Positions 40,139-46,557 of a stretch of 46,557 nt of DNA are shown here, one piece after another. The DNA comes from Myxococcota bacterium (GTDB lineage: Bacteria > Myxococcota_A > Polyangia > HGW-17). How positions within the stretch are numbered: the first letter of the stretch is position 1; each line of letters opens with the position of its first letter. Below the pieces are notes generated by a model. That model was not told where the DNA came from. It worked only from the letters and a program-made list of their open reading frames with translations, and searched no databases. The position numbers and the translations under genes are program-made. The stretch spans positions 1 to 46,557 of the forward strand of contig JAHJMN010000208.1 in NCBI GenBank assembly GCA_018821305.1, given 5' to 3'.

Positions 40139-41830
40139 TTACTTTTCCCGGGGGAAGGGCCAGGCCATCATGCCGCCTTCCATGACACGGACGTCATTAA
40201 ATCCGGCTTGAGTCAGAATAAGGGCTGCTTCGTATGAACGAAGACCCATGAGGCAGTAGCACACGATGGGCGTATCATTATTAAACGGAATGTCTTTCAG
40301 TCGGCGTCGAAGGGTGCTCAGCGGAATTAATATCTCTCCGATTCCAAGTCGGCGATCCTCGAACTCATCAAGTTCCCGCACATCGATGAAGCGCAATTCG
40401 CCTCCGTTTTTCTGTGCCCAGACTTCCCGGCTTCCAATTCCTTTGATGAGCCCGCTTAGTTTGTTATCCATTATATGAACCGAGGCAATGAAATGATCGA
40501 TAGCTGGTGAAAACGGCGGAGAGTAGGGAAGGTCAAGACTGAGCATTTGTCCCACGGTAAAATTGGCAGATATGGCCATGGCCCCTTCGGAAACCTGCCT
40601 TGATACGTCGCCTTTGCCAACGCACTGATAACCGAGGATGCGGTGAGTGGATCTTTCCACGGTGAGTTTTGAAATAAGGCTCTTTGAACCCATGAAACCG
40701 GGTTTATCGGTGCCGGAGTTTAAAATGCTCACGGCATCAAAGCCCGCAGCTTCAGCGGAAAAGTGGTTCAGTCCGGCGGAACCAGCGGCGAAGTCGAAAA
40801 TCTTACCGATGCCCGTGCCGATGGTGCCGGGGAAGGATACTGTGTCGCCGAAAATCATATTATCCGCTGCAACGCGCCCCTGAAGGTTAGCCTGGTCACC
40901 CTTGGGGGAATAATCACGCATACCACTCACGCTATTTACGAGTTCGACGCAATCTCCGGCGGCATAGATGTTCGGGTCCGAAGTGCACATATATTTATTC
41001 ACCCGGATTCCGCCGTTTTCGCCTATTTTCAGGCCAGCTTCCCGGGCCAGTGCGTTGTTTGGTTTTACGCCAATAGCAACGATGGCAAGTTCACATGGAA
41101 TTTCGTCCCCTGTTGTAAGTTTTACGCTGCTCAGGTGGCCGTTCACTCCTGAAAATGCTTCGACACCGGTTTCCAGCCTGATTTTGACGCCATGTGACAG
41201 ACATTGCTTTTCCACAAGTTTTGCAAGTTCCCAGTCCAGAAACGGGAGTACCTGATTTCCGAGGTCAATTACCGTGACATCAATACCGGAAACCGTAAGT
41301 GCCTCGGCCGTCTCAAGACCGATGAGGCCACCTCCGATAATAACTGCATTTTTAACTTGCTTTTCATCCCTGACTTTACGAATGTAATCCGCATCGGGAA
41401 GGGTTTTCAGGGCAGTGACACCGGGCAAACTGATCCCGGGAACAGGAGGCATGATGGCCGTTGACCCCGTGGAGATCATGAGTCTGTCGTAGGGCAGAGT
41501 TGAAACCTCACCGGAGTACAAGTTTCGAAGCTCGACGTTTTTTCCCCAGCGGTCGATGCGGGTTACTTCCGTATTGATGAGGACGTCGATATCTTTGTTT
41601 GTCTTAAAGTAAGCAGGGTCACGGAGAATTCCCGTGGGCGTTTCCAGCAGGTGACGGCGTTCGTCAAAGCGGCCCCCAATATAAAAAGGATAACCGCAGG
41701 AGGACATGGTGATGTTTTCCCCCGCTTCGATCATGGTGATGTGGGCGTCGGGAGCAAGACGTCGCGCCCTTGCGGCAGTCTTGGGACCGGCGGCACTTCC
41801 GCCTATGATAACAATGCGTTGGGGATCCAT
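40139..41830 (-). CDS. CoA-disulfide reductase-like flavoprotein with C-terminal rhodanese domain
   Basis: A 563-residue FAD/NAD(P)H-dependent disulfide reductase of the CoADR/NADH-oxidase group. An FAD-binding motif 'I-I-G-G-S-A-A-G' (8-15) is followed by a single active-site C45 (S-S-C-G-Y-P-F-Y), the NAD-binding 'I-I-G-G-G-L-I-G-L-E' and 'A-A-G-D-C-V' motifs, a dimerisation domain, then a rhodanese domain (about 460-560) with the active Cys C526 (Y-C-L-M-G-L-R-S). Such CoADR-Rhd proteins reduce CoA persulfide or disulfide. Next to a BMC that cycles CoA and NADH it may keep CoA reduced or reoxidise NADH. It lies upstream of, and separate from, the pduL promoter. Confidence 0.9.
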   Translation of the reverse strand: MDPQRIVIIGGSAAGPKTAARARRLAPDAHITMIEAGENITMSSCGYPFYIGGRFDERRHLLETPTGILRDPAYFKTNKDIDVLINTEVTRIDRWGKNVELRNLYSGEVSTLPYDRLMISTGSTAIMPPVPGISLPGVTALKTLPDADYIRKVRDEKQVKNAVIIGGGLIGLETAEALTVSGIDVTVIDLGNQVLPFLDWELAKLVEKQCLSHGVKIRLETGVEAFSGVNGHLSSVKLTTGDEIPCELAIVAIGVKPNNALAREAGLKIGENGGIRVNKYMCTSDPNIYAAGDCVELVNSVSGMRDYSPKGDQANLQGRVAADNMIFGDTVSFPGTIGTGIGKIFDFAAGSAGLNHFSAEAAGFDAVSILNSGTDKPGFMGSKSLISKLTVERSTHRILGYQCVGKGDVSRQVSEGAMAISANFTVGQMLSLDLPYSPPFSPAIDHFIASVHIMDNKLSGLIKGIGSREVWAQKNGGELRFIDVRELDEFEDRRLGIGEILIPLSTLRRRLKDIPFNNDTPIVCYCLMGLRSYEAALILTQAGFNDVRVMEGGMMAWPFPREK

Positions 41831-41852
41831 TGTTGTTTCTTAACTCCTATGG

Positions 41853-41875
41853 CCGGAAGTTCATTGCACTTCCGG
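41853..41875 (-). promoter_or_regulatory. Perfect 8-bp hairpin in the leader of the CoA-disulfide reductase gene
   Basis: CCGGAAGT (41853-41860) and ACTTCCGG (41868-41875) flank a 7-nt loop, 22 bp before the start codon at 41830. It could be an operator or a leader hairpin affecting translation; there is no U-run for termination. The GGAG ribosome site lies between it and the start. Confidence 0.6.
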
Positions 41876-42036
41876 TAAACTTGCAGATACTAACGATAAA
41901 TCGAAGTCTGCACAAGCATACTTTCCCTTTTTCGTTGAAAACGCTCTTTTTCAAATCCCCAACTAGACCCAACCGCTTCCTGTAGTTTAATCTTTAAATG
42001 AACTTACTATTATATATTTGAAGAATATCGAAGGGC

Positions 42037-42468
42037 TTATTTTACCGTGGTACAGACTTTATTTACGCACTTGGAAGCTGAACCCTGCCAGTTCGTTGCA
42101 GGATGATCACACCGTATTGCGCATTTTAAGTTCTTGGCTTTGTAGTCATCGTTAAGAGCTTTTGCAGCGGCTTTATTAACAGATGCGCGGAGTGTGGGAG
42201 CAGAAGGAGGACAATCACAGGGGTGCGGTGGACGGAATGTACAGTCATCATCTTTAGCGCATGCATAACTGTCAGTTTTTACTTCTTTTTTATCAACCTT
42301 CTTTTCGTCAACCTTCTTTTTATCGACGTCAGTTTTCTTTTCGTCGACCTTCATACCGGGCTTTTCGGTTTTATTGGTGTCAGTGGTCTTTTTATCTTTT
42401 TTACCTTTTGAACCTCCACAACTGACAAGAGCAAATACTGCTACAAGAAAAATTGAACTCAATTTCAT
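42037..42468 (-). CDS. Small Lys-rich, Cys-containing lipoprotein
   Basis: A 143-residue lipoprotein. The ATG at 42468 is chosen because GGAGA lies 8 bp upstream and it yields a clean signal ending at ALVSC (Cys 17). A ~55-residue highly charged Lys/Asp/Glu repeat (D-E-K-K-x-D-V-D-K-K-type) follows, then a compact C-terminal domain with eight Cys (about 77-140), probably disulfide-bonded in the periplasm. Cys-rich 'C-x(5)-D-C' openings of this sort are frequent in Myxococcota lipoproteins. Function unknown. Confidence 0.8.
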   Translation of the reverse strand: MKLSSIFLVAVFALVSCGGSKGKKDKKTTDTNKTEKPGMKVDEKKTDVDKKKVDEKKVDKKEVKTDSYACAKDDDCTFRPPHPCDCPPSAPTLRASVNKAAAKALNDDYKAKNLKCAIRCDHPATNWQGSASKCVNKVCTTVK

Positions 42469-42642
42469 TTTACATTCTCCTTTATGTTCCGGCCCGGAAT
42501 TGAACCTCTTGCAATATATATTAATTGTACGAAGAAATAAACCCTTTTTAAGGAGAAATTTCAATACTTGCGCCTGAGAGTCAAGGTGGCAAATCTTAAT
42601 GAAAATAGTTTTTTTTCCTGTACCGCATTACTTGAATTGAAA

Positions 42643-42657
42643 ACATATATTATATGT
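42643..42657. promoter_or_regulatory. Perfect 7+1+7 palindrome in the promoter region between divergent genes
   Basis: ACATATA-T-TATATGT lies between the divergent lipoprotein (42468) and amidase (42732) genes, close to where both promoters should be. It may be an operator or simply AT-rich promoter DNA. Confidence 0.35.
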
Positions 42658-42731
42658 GTAAACTCTCTATACCCCCTTTTCGTCGGCCATTGGTGGATGG
42701 GGGCTGAATTTTACTTTTCCCTGGAGCTGTC

Positions 42732-45461
42732 ATGAAAAAGTTATCAGTTCTAATTATCGCCTTGACTGCTGTAATGTTTTTTAATTCCGGTTCTGCTCAA
42801 AAGCGCACCAAGCCTGAGACGGAACTCGAAAACGAGGAAATCCGCGGTCCTGTGGGTCTTGAACCAATCGCCCCCAAGCCCTGGGAGATTCCCGGCCAGA
42901 AAATCGACTCCATTGTCAAGCGCGTTCGGCCTTCAGTGTCAAAAGCGACTTTCCCGAAAGGGGAGGGGGCACTGGCTGGCAAAAGCGTATATGTATCACC
43001 GGGACACGGCTGGTACTGGACGGGAACCCGATGGACGACCCAGCGGGGCTACAGTGAAGGTGTTGTAGAAGATCTTTCCAACGCCGAAAGTGTTAATCAA
43101 TTCGTTGTTTCCTGCCTCATGCGTTCCGGAGCTCATGTTGTCCCCGTGCGCGAAATCGACATGACTTCAGAAATGGTAATTGTCGATAACGACGACGGAA
43201 ATACCCACCCGGAACGTGGAACCTACGAAGAAACCGGCGATGCCGGCCTGTTTTCCGACTCCAGTCTTGATGCATTTGCATATCCTTCTCTTCCCATTTC
43301 CGACGCAACGAACCCCTTTTCCCTGGGAACCAATCGCCTGATGAACACATCGGCAACCTCCACGGCATCCATCCGTTATACTTTTAATGTACCCGTGAGT
43401 GGCTACTACAACGTATACATTTCATATACTTCCTACACCGAGCGGGCCCCAGATGCTCACTACATCGTAAATCACCCGGGAGGTCAGGCTCACTTCCGCG
43501 TGGATCAGCGTCATCACGGGTCTACATGGGTTTTACTCGGGCGTTTCTGGTTTAAAGCCGGCTCGTCTGCCAACTACGGAAGTGTTTCCATCGAAAACGA
43601 CAGTGCTTATGCGGATCAGAATGTTCAGGTAAGTGCCGACGCCGTTCGTATCGGTGGCGGTATGGGCGTTATCGATCGCGGTGGCGGAACATCAAACAAA
43701 CCCCGGTACGAAGAATGCTGCCGCTATCATGCACAGTTTTCCGGAGCTCCTTCTACGGTGTATAACTCATCAAGCGAAGACAACAACGATGACGTCAGTT
43801 GCCGCAGTCGCATGGCCGCCTGGGTTCACGAATCCGGGGAGGACGCCGTTTATGTTTCATGGCATACAAACGCTGGCGGTGGTCGCGGAACGGACACCTA
43901 TGTTTACAGCAATAACGGCCCCGACGGTAGTTACACGCCGGGAATGGGGACCGCAGGCAGTGACGAACTGGCAGCAATGCTTCAGGATACAGCAATCACT
44001 AACTTTCAGTTTCACTTTGAACCCACGTGGCGGGATCGGGGCGTTAAAAGTGCCTATTTCGGTGAAATAAACCCAGCTTATCATGACGCTGATGTTCCCG
44101 CTGCCCTCATGGAAATGCTGTTCCACGACAGCGCCGAAGACATGGTTTACTACCGACAGATTAAAAACCGCTACATTGCCGGTCGTGCCGTATGTCATGG
44201 TGTTATAAGGTATTTTGCGGATCGCGACGGTATAACTCCCGCCCTTCCCCCGGAATCCCCCGAAGGTCTAAGCGCCGTAAACTCAGGTCCGGGCTCCGTA
44301 TCAATTACATGGAATCCTCCCAAAACTGATCCCGTTGGCGGTGATGATCCCGCCGGATATCGCGTTTACATCAGCCCCGTTGAGAAAGCCTGGGGCGATG
44401 GCGTATACGTTGAAGGCACATCTCATACTCTTTCAAACCTCATTGCTGGTCAGGTGCTCTATATCCGCGTAGCATCAGTTAACGCCGGTGGTGAAAGTGA
44501 AGTTTCACCTCCCGTGGCCGTTGGTGTAAGCCCATCCGGTTATGCCAACGTCCTGCTCATTGACGCCTTCACAGCTAAAAACGAAGGTCTCAACATTATG
44601 CAGGATCTCGGCTACACAAACCCCGTGCACCGCCTCATTGCCAAGAAAATGCACAACTTCCGCGAAGGTACTACAGTTCATGCTCAGGCCCTTGGTGATG
44701 CGGACATGGCTTTTGATACCATTCACATTGAGGCATTTACGCCTGCCACCCTCAACTGGGCACGATACGAAATGGTTGACTTCATTCACGGTCGCGGGCA
44801 GACAGTGTTTCCCGGCGAACTCTGGACAGAGCTCAGCACTTTTGTTACCGGTGGTGGCAATCTGTTCGTTTCAGGCTCCAATTTCTTCGATGCTCTCTCA
44901 AATGCCGGAAGAAACGACATTCTTGACCTTCTCGGCACGGCATCGTGGAGTGTAAATGCATCTGATTATTCCGTAAGTGGGCAAGGCATCCTGACTGACC
45001 TTGCAGCTACAGGAATCGACAACGGAAGCGGCGATGCTTACTATCCCGGCAATATGAACATCATCGTCCCCGGTACTGCTGCATCCGCCGCAGTTTATTC
45101 CGGTGGTGGAAACGCCGGATCTGTAAACGACACTGCTGGTGGCAGTGTGTTTGTTCTCGGTTTTCCCTTTGAAAACATGGTAAGTGAAGACTCACGCAGC
45201 AACCTCATGGAAGCGGTAACGGACTACTTCCAGGTTGAGACTCCCGTCCCTGATGCCGGCCCCGATGTTACGGAAGACGTTATCGAAGATACGGGCACAC
45301 CGGATTCCGGAGAATGCAACCCCAATTATGAATGTAAAACCGAAAAGGTTGTGGGTTGTCACTGCCGTGCGGGAACTGGGTCAACAGGGCCCGGGTCCAT
45401 TCCCGTATTTCTTATTCTCGCCATTATTGGCCTTGCACTGGTTGGCCGCAAATTCTCATGA
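42732..45461 (+). CDS. Secreted N-acetylmuramoyl-L-alanine amidase-like protein with inserted beta domain, FnIII and MYXO-CTERM-like tail
   Basis: A 909-residue secreted protein. Signal peptide 1-22. The Amidase_3 fold is split: H92 (VSPGHG) with a following Glu (about E113), then an inserted beta-sandwich (about 195-310) like the C-terminal domain of golvesin/xanthan-lyase proteins ('G-R-F-W-F-K-A-G' and 'A-D-A-V-R-I-G-G'), then H378 (SWHTNAGGG) and E461 completing the Zn/catalytic set. A fibronectin III domain (about 508-600), a GATase1/ThuA-like domain (about 603-835) and a MYXO-CTERM-like tail (C-H-C, hydrophobic, GRKF) follow. It would cut peptidoglycan peptides at the surface. Its stop overlaps the next gene start by 4 bp. 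Confidence 0.85.
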   Translation: MKKLSVLIIALTAVMFFNSGSAQKRTKPETELENEEIRGPVGLEPIAPKPWEIPGQKIDSIVKRVRPSVSKATFPKGEGALAGKSVYVSPGHGWYWTGTRWTTQRGYSEGVVEDLSNAESVNQFVVSCLMRSGAHVVPVREIDMTSEMVIVDNDDGNTHPERGTYEETGDAGLFSDSSLDAFAYPSLPISDATNPFSLGTNRLMNTSATSTASIRYTFNVPVSGYYNVYISYTSYTERAPDAHYIVNHPGGQAHFRVDQRHHGSTWVLLGRFWFKAGSSANYGSVSIENDSAYADQNVQVSADAVRIGGGMGVIDRGGGTSNKPRYEECCRYHAQFSGAPSTVYNSSSEDNNDDVSCRSRMAAWVHESGEDAVYVSWHTNAGGGRGTDTYVYSNNGPDGSYTPGMGTAGSDELAAMLQDTAITNFQFHFEPTWRDRGVKSAYFGEINPAYHDADVPAALMEMLFHDSAEDMVYYRQIKNRYIAGRAVCHGVIRYFADRDGITPALPPESPEGLSAVNSGPGSVSITWNPPKTDPVGGDDPAGYRVYISPVEKAWGDGVYVEGTSHTLSNLIAGQVLYIRVASVNAGGESEVSPPVAVGVSPSGYANVLLIDAFTAKNEGLNIMQDLGYTNPVHRLIAKKMHNFREGTTVHAQALGDADMAFDTIHIEAFTPATLNWARYEMVDFIHGRGQTVFPGELWTELSTFVTGGGNLFVSGSNFFDALSNAGRNDILDLLGTASWSVNASDYSVSGQGILTDLAATGIDNGSGDAYYPGNMNIIVPGTAASAAVYSGGGNAGSVNDTAGGSVFVLGFPFENMVSEDSRSNLMEAVTDYFQVETPVPDAGPDVTEDVIEDTGTPDSGECNPNYECKTEKVVGCHCRAGTGSTGPGSIPVFLILAIIGLALVGRKFS

Positions 45462-45970
45462 CCATGCTGCCTCAGGAATTGAAGGATGAATTCGCTGCCA
45501 TTAAAGAGAGGCAGATGCAGGCTCTGCAATCGATCCACTGGAGCTGGTGGTTTGAGACTATCGGCTGGGAATACTTCGGGCTTTTTCAGAAGTTCATGAC
45601 CCTGCTGGATAAAACAACTCCCTTTTCAGAAGTTAAAGCCCCCATTGAAATTAACGATGCCCTCGGTGTTAAATTGCTCACTCAAACGGGCTTGAAAATA
45701 GGGCTTGGGGGCCTGAATGGTGAACACATTGATGAAATTAACGATCTTGCCACCCGGATAGAGACAGCCTTTGCTGAAAATACAGATGATTTTCCCGAAC
45801 TGGTGGAAATTCCGACGCTGTTTCCTCTGCACTCCGTAAAAGACCTGAGCCTTGCCTGCGCCGCCATCATAACCGACCCGGAAAACCACCATCACCTGCA
45901 CCAACTTCACGACTTCGACCTCATCGAAGAAATCAAAGAAAGCCTGAAAAGGCGTTCCGATGTTTTGTAA
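45458..45970 (+). CDS. Uncharacterised acidic protein coupled to the amidase gene
   Basis: A 170-residue soluble protein with no signal peptide. The ATG at 45458 overlaps the amidase stop (ATGA); ATG 45464 is the alternative. It has a Trp-rich N-terminal patch (HWSWWFETIGWEYF), many acidic residues and a His-rich stretch ENHHHLHQLHDF near the end. No family recognised. Coupled translation suggests a link to amidase expression or export, or simple operon packing. Confidence 0.65.
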   Translation: MTMLPQELKDEFAAIKERQMQALQSIHWSWWFETIGWEYFGLFQKFMTLLDKTTPFSEVKAPIEINDALGVKLLTQTGLKIGLGGLNGEHIDEINDLATRIETAFAENTDDFPELVEIPTLFPLHSVKDLSLACAAIITDPENHHHLHQLHDFDLIEEIKESLKRRSDVL

Positions 45971-46000
45971 TCATAGACGTGAATGACCTCGACCTGTTAA

Positions 46001-46257
46001 TTCTAGAGCGCTTGCGGAGTAATACGATAGTGACTCGTTTTAAAGAAATGCTTCAGGAATGAGCCCCCTGTTTTCCTGTTCCTGTTCCTGCTACTGCTTA
46101 CCTGTTTCCCTGAAATTTTAAACAGGGACACAGGTAGTCAGGTAAACAGGATCCCGGTTCAGGTCATAAACATTCAACATCAAAGCATAATTACAAATTG
46201 CAGGATGAAAACATTCACTTTTCCCGTTTCGATCCTTTTATTCCGCAAGCGGTCTAA
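46001..46257 (-). mobile_element. Family A MITE-like element, copy A4 (reverse orientation)
   Basis: A 257-bp reverse copy of A3. Its right end CCGCAAGCGGTCTAA (46243-46257) and left end GAGCGCTTGCGGA (46006-46018) are the two terminal inverted repeats, the left one partly decayed. Internal GTAATACGATAGTGACTCG, CCTGTT-rich and CAGG-rich arms match A1-A3. Confidence 0.8.
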
Positions 46258-46329
46258 TTCCAATGCTGCTTGGTTAAGGCGTATTAGTTGATATTGTTAA
46301 CAAAACTAAATGCAGTTATAAGGATTTAA

Positions 46330-46380
46330 ATATTTCAGGGAAACAGAAACAGAAACAGATTCAGGAACAGGGAATCAGGG
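46330..46380. repeat. Degenerate family A fragment A5
   Basis: CAGGGAAACAGAAACAGAAACAG followed by TTCAGGAACAGGGAATCAGGGG resembles the CAGG arm of family A without its ends. It contains a short 6-bp GAAACA repeat. Confidence 0.5.
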
Positions 46381-46449
46381 GTCATTTATATTCAGTAAAT
46401 CATTACTTTATAAAGAATTGCATACTTATGATCATCACGAATAAACGCT

Positions 46450-46557
46450 GGCTTTTTAGTCAAGGGTGATGGGCCGGCAAGGCCCCAGAACCCGCTCGTC
46501 ATGAAATGACACTATCTTGGAGTAGCCAGGGGTGAGGGATGCAACGCATCTGAACCC
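46450..46557. other. Hairpin-rich end of window, possible REP-like element
   Basis: Three short perfect hairpins occur in a row: GGGCC-ggcaa-GGCCC (46471-46485), GTCAT-gaa-ATGAC (46498-46510) and GATGC-aac-GCATC (46538-46550). The element runs off the end of the window. It could be the edge of a REP-like or RNA-structured element; not assignable. Confidence 0.4.

Noticed and set aside
42643-42657. Strong operator claim for the ACATATATTATATGT palindrome
   Set aside because: It is a single AT-only core copy in an AT-rich promoter region, so chance or a -10 element explains it as well; kept only as a low-confidence feature.

Overview
The window is a stretch of Gram-negative chromosome, probably from an uncultured member or relative of the Myxococcota. 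It is AT-leaning by eye. The evidence for this placement is three-fold: two large secreted proteins end in a MYXO-CTERM-like tail (Cys-rich motif, hydrophobic segment, basic end); one lipoprotein carries a CGNG...EQCD motif of the Myxococcus Cys-rich repeat type; and several lipoproteins carry Asn/Thr/Gln-rich linkers directly after the lipidated Cys. The lineage is an inference, because no rRNA or other marker gene is present. No tRNA, rRNA, CRISPR array, transposase or phage gene was seen.

Layout. 1-380: intergenic repeats. 382-1858 (minus): ECF sigma factor and overlapping FecR-like protein. 2091-5035 (plus): apolipoprotein N-acyltransferase and a cysteine desulfurase. 5274-14307 (plus): a tightly coupled operon of a DUF4175-like coiled-coil membrane protein, MoxR ATPase, DUF58 protein and two von Willebrand A membrane proteins. 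14598-29461: mostly single genes, namely Asn-rich lipoproteins (unknown function, metallophosphoesterase, SGNH hydrolase), a secreted peptidyl-arginine-deiminase-like protein, a THUMP-type RNA methyltransferase, an RRM protein, SlyD, and two tandem RimK-like ATP-grasp ligases. They are separated by two families of interspersed palindromic repeats. 29752-30270: macro-domain protein. 42037-45970: a small lipoprotein, a MYXO-CTERM amidase and an uncharacterised protein, then more repeats to the end.

The centrepiece is 30308-41830 (minus strand), a bacterial microcompartment (BMC) locus of the sugar-phosphate-utilising (SPU) kind. It encodes two BMC-H, three BMC-P and one PduT-like BMC-T shell proteins. 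Its enzymes are a DeoC aldolase fused to a flavoprotein-like domain and a Cys cluster, an RpiB-like isomerase, a triose-phosphate isomerase, a CoA-acylating aldehyde dehydrogenase, a PduL phosphotransacylase, a PduS-type electron carrier, a stand-alone flavoprotein-like protein, and upstream a CoA-disulfide-reductase/rhodanese. DeoC, TIM, the dehydrogenase and the flavoprotein-like protein each start with a short amphipathic helix that looks like an encapsulation peptide.

Inferred pathway: a 2-deoxy-sugar phosphate is cleaved in the lumen to acetaldehyde plus glyceraldehyde-3-phosphate. Acetaldehyde goes to acetyl-CoA and acetyl-phosphate, TIM equilibrates the triose phosphates, and NADH electrons may leave through PduS and the Fe-S pore of BMC-T, since no alcohol dehydrogenase is encoded here. 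The operon has its own promoter (TTGACA, 16 bp, AATAAT) abutted by two copies of a 28-bp direct repeat, each containing a strong palindrome. This looks like a repressor operator pair; no regulator gene is present in the window.

The most unusual features are the DeoC fusion, the tagged TIM, the RpiB-like protein with Asp in place of the usual catalytic Cys, and the two repeat families (a MITE-like element with perfect 11-bp terminal inverted repeats, and a multi-hairpin palindromic element that itself contains nested hairpin insertions).
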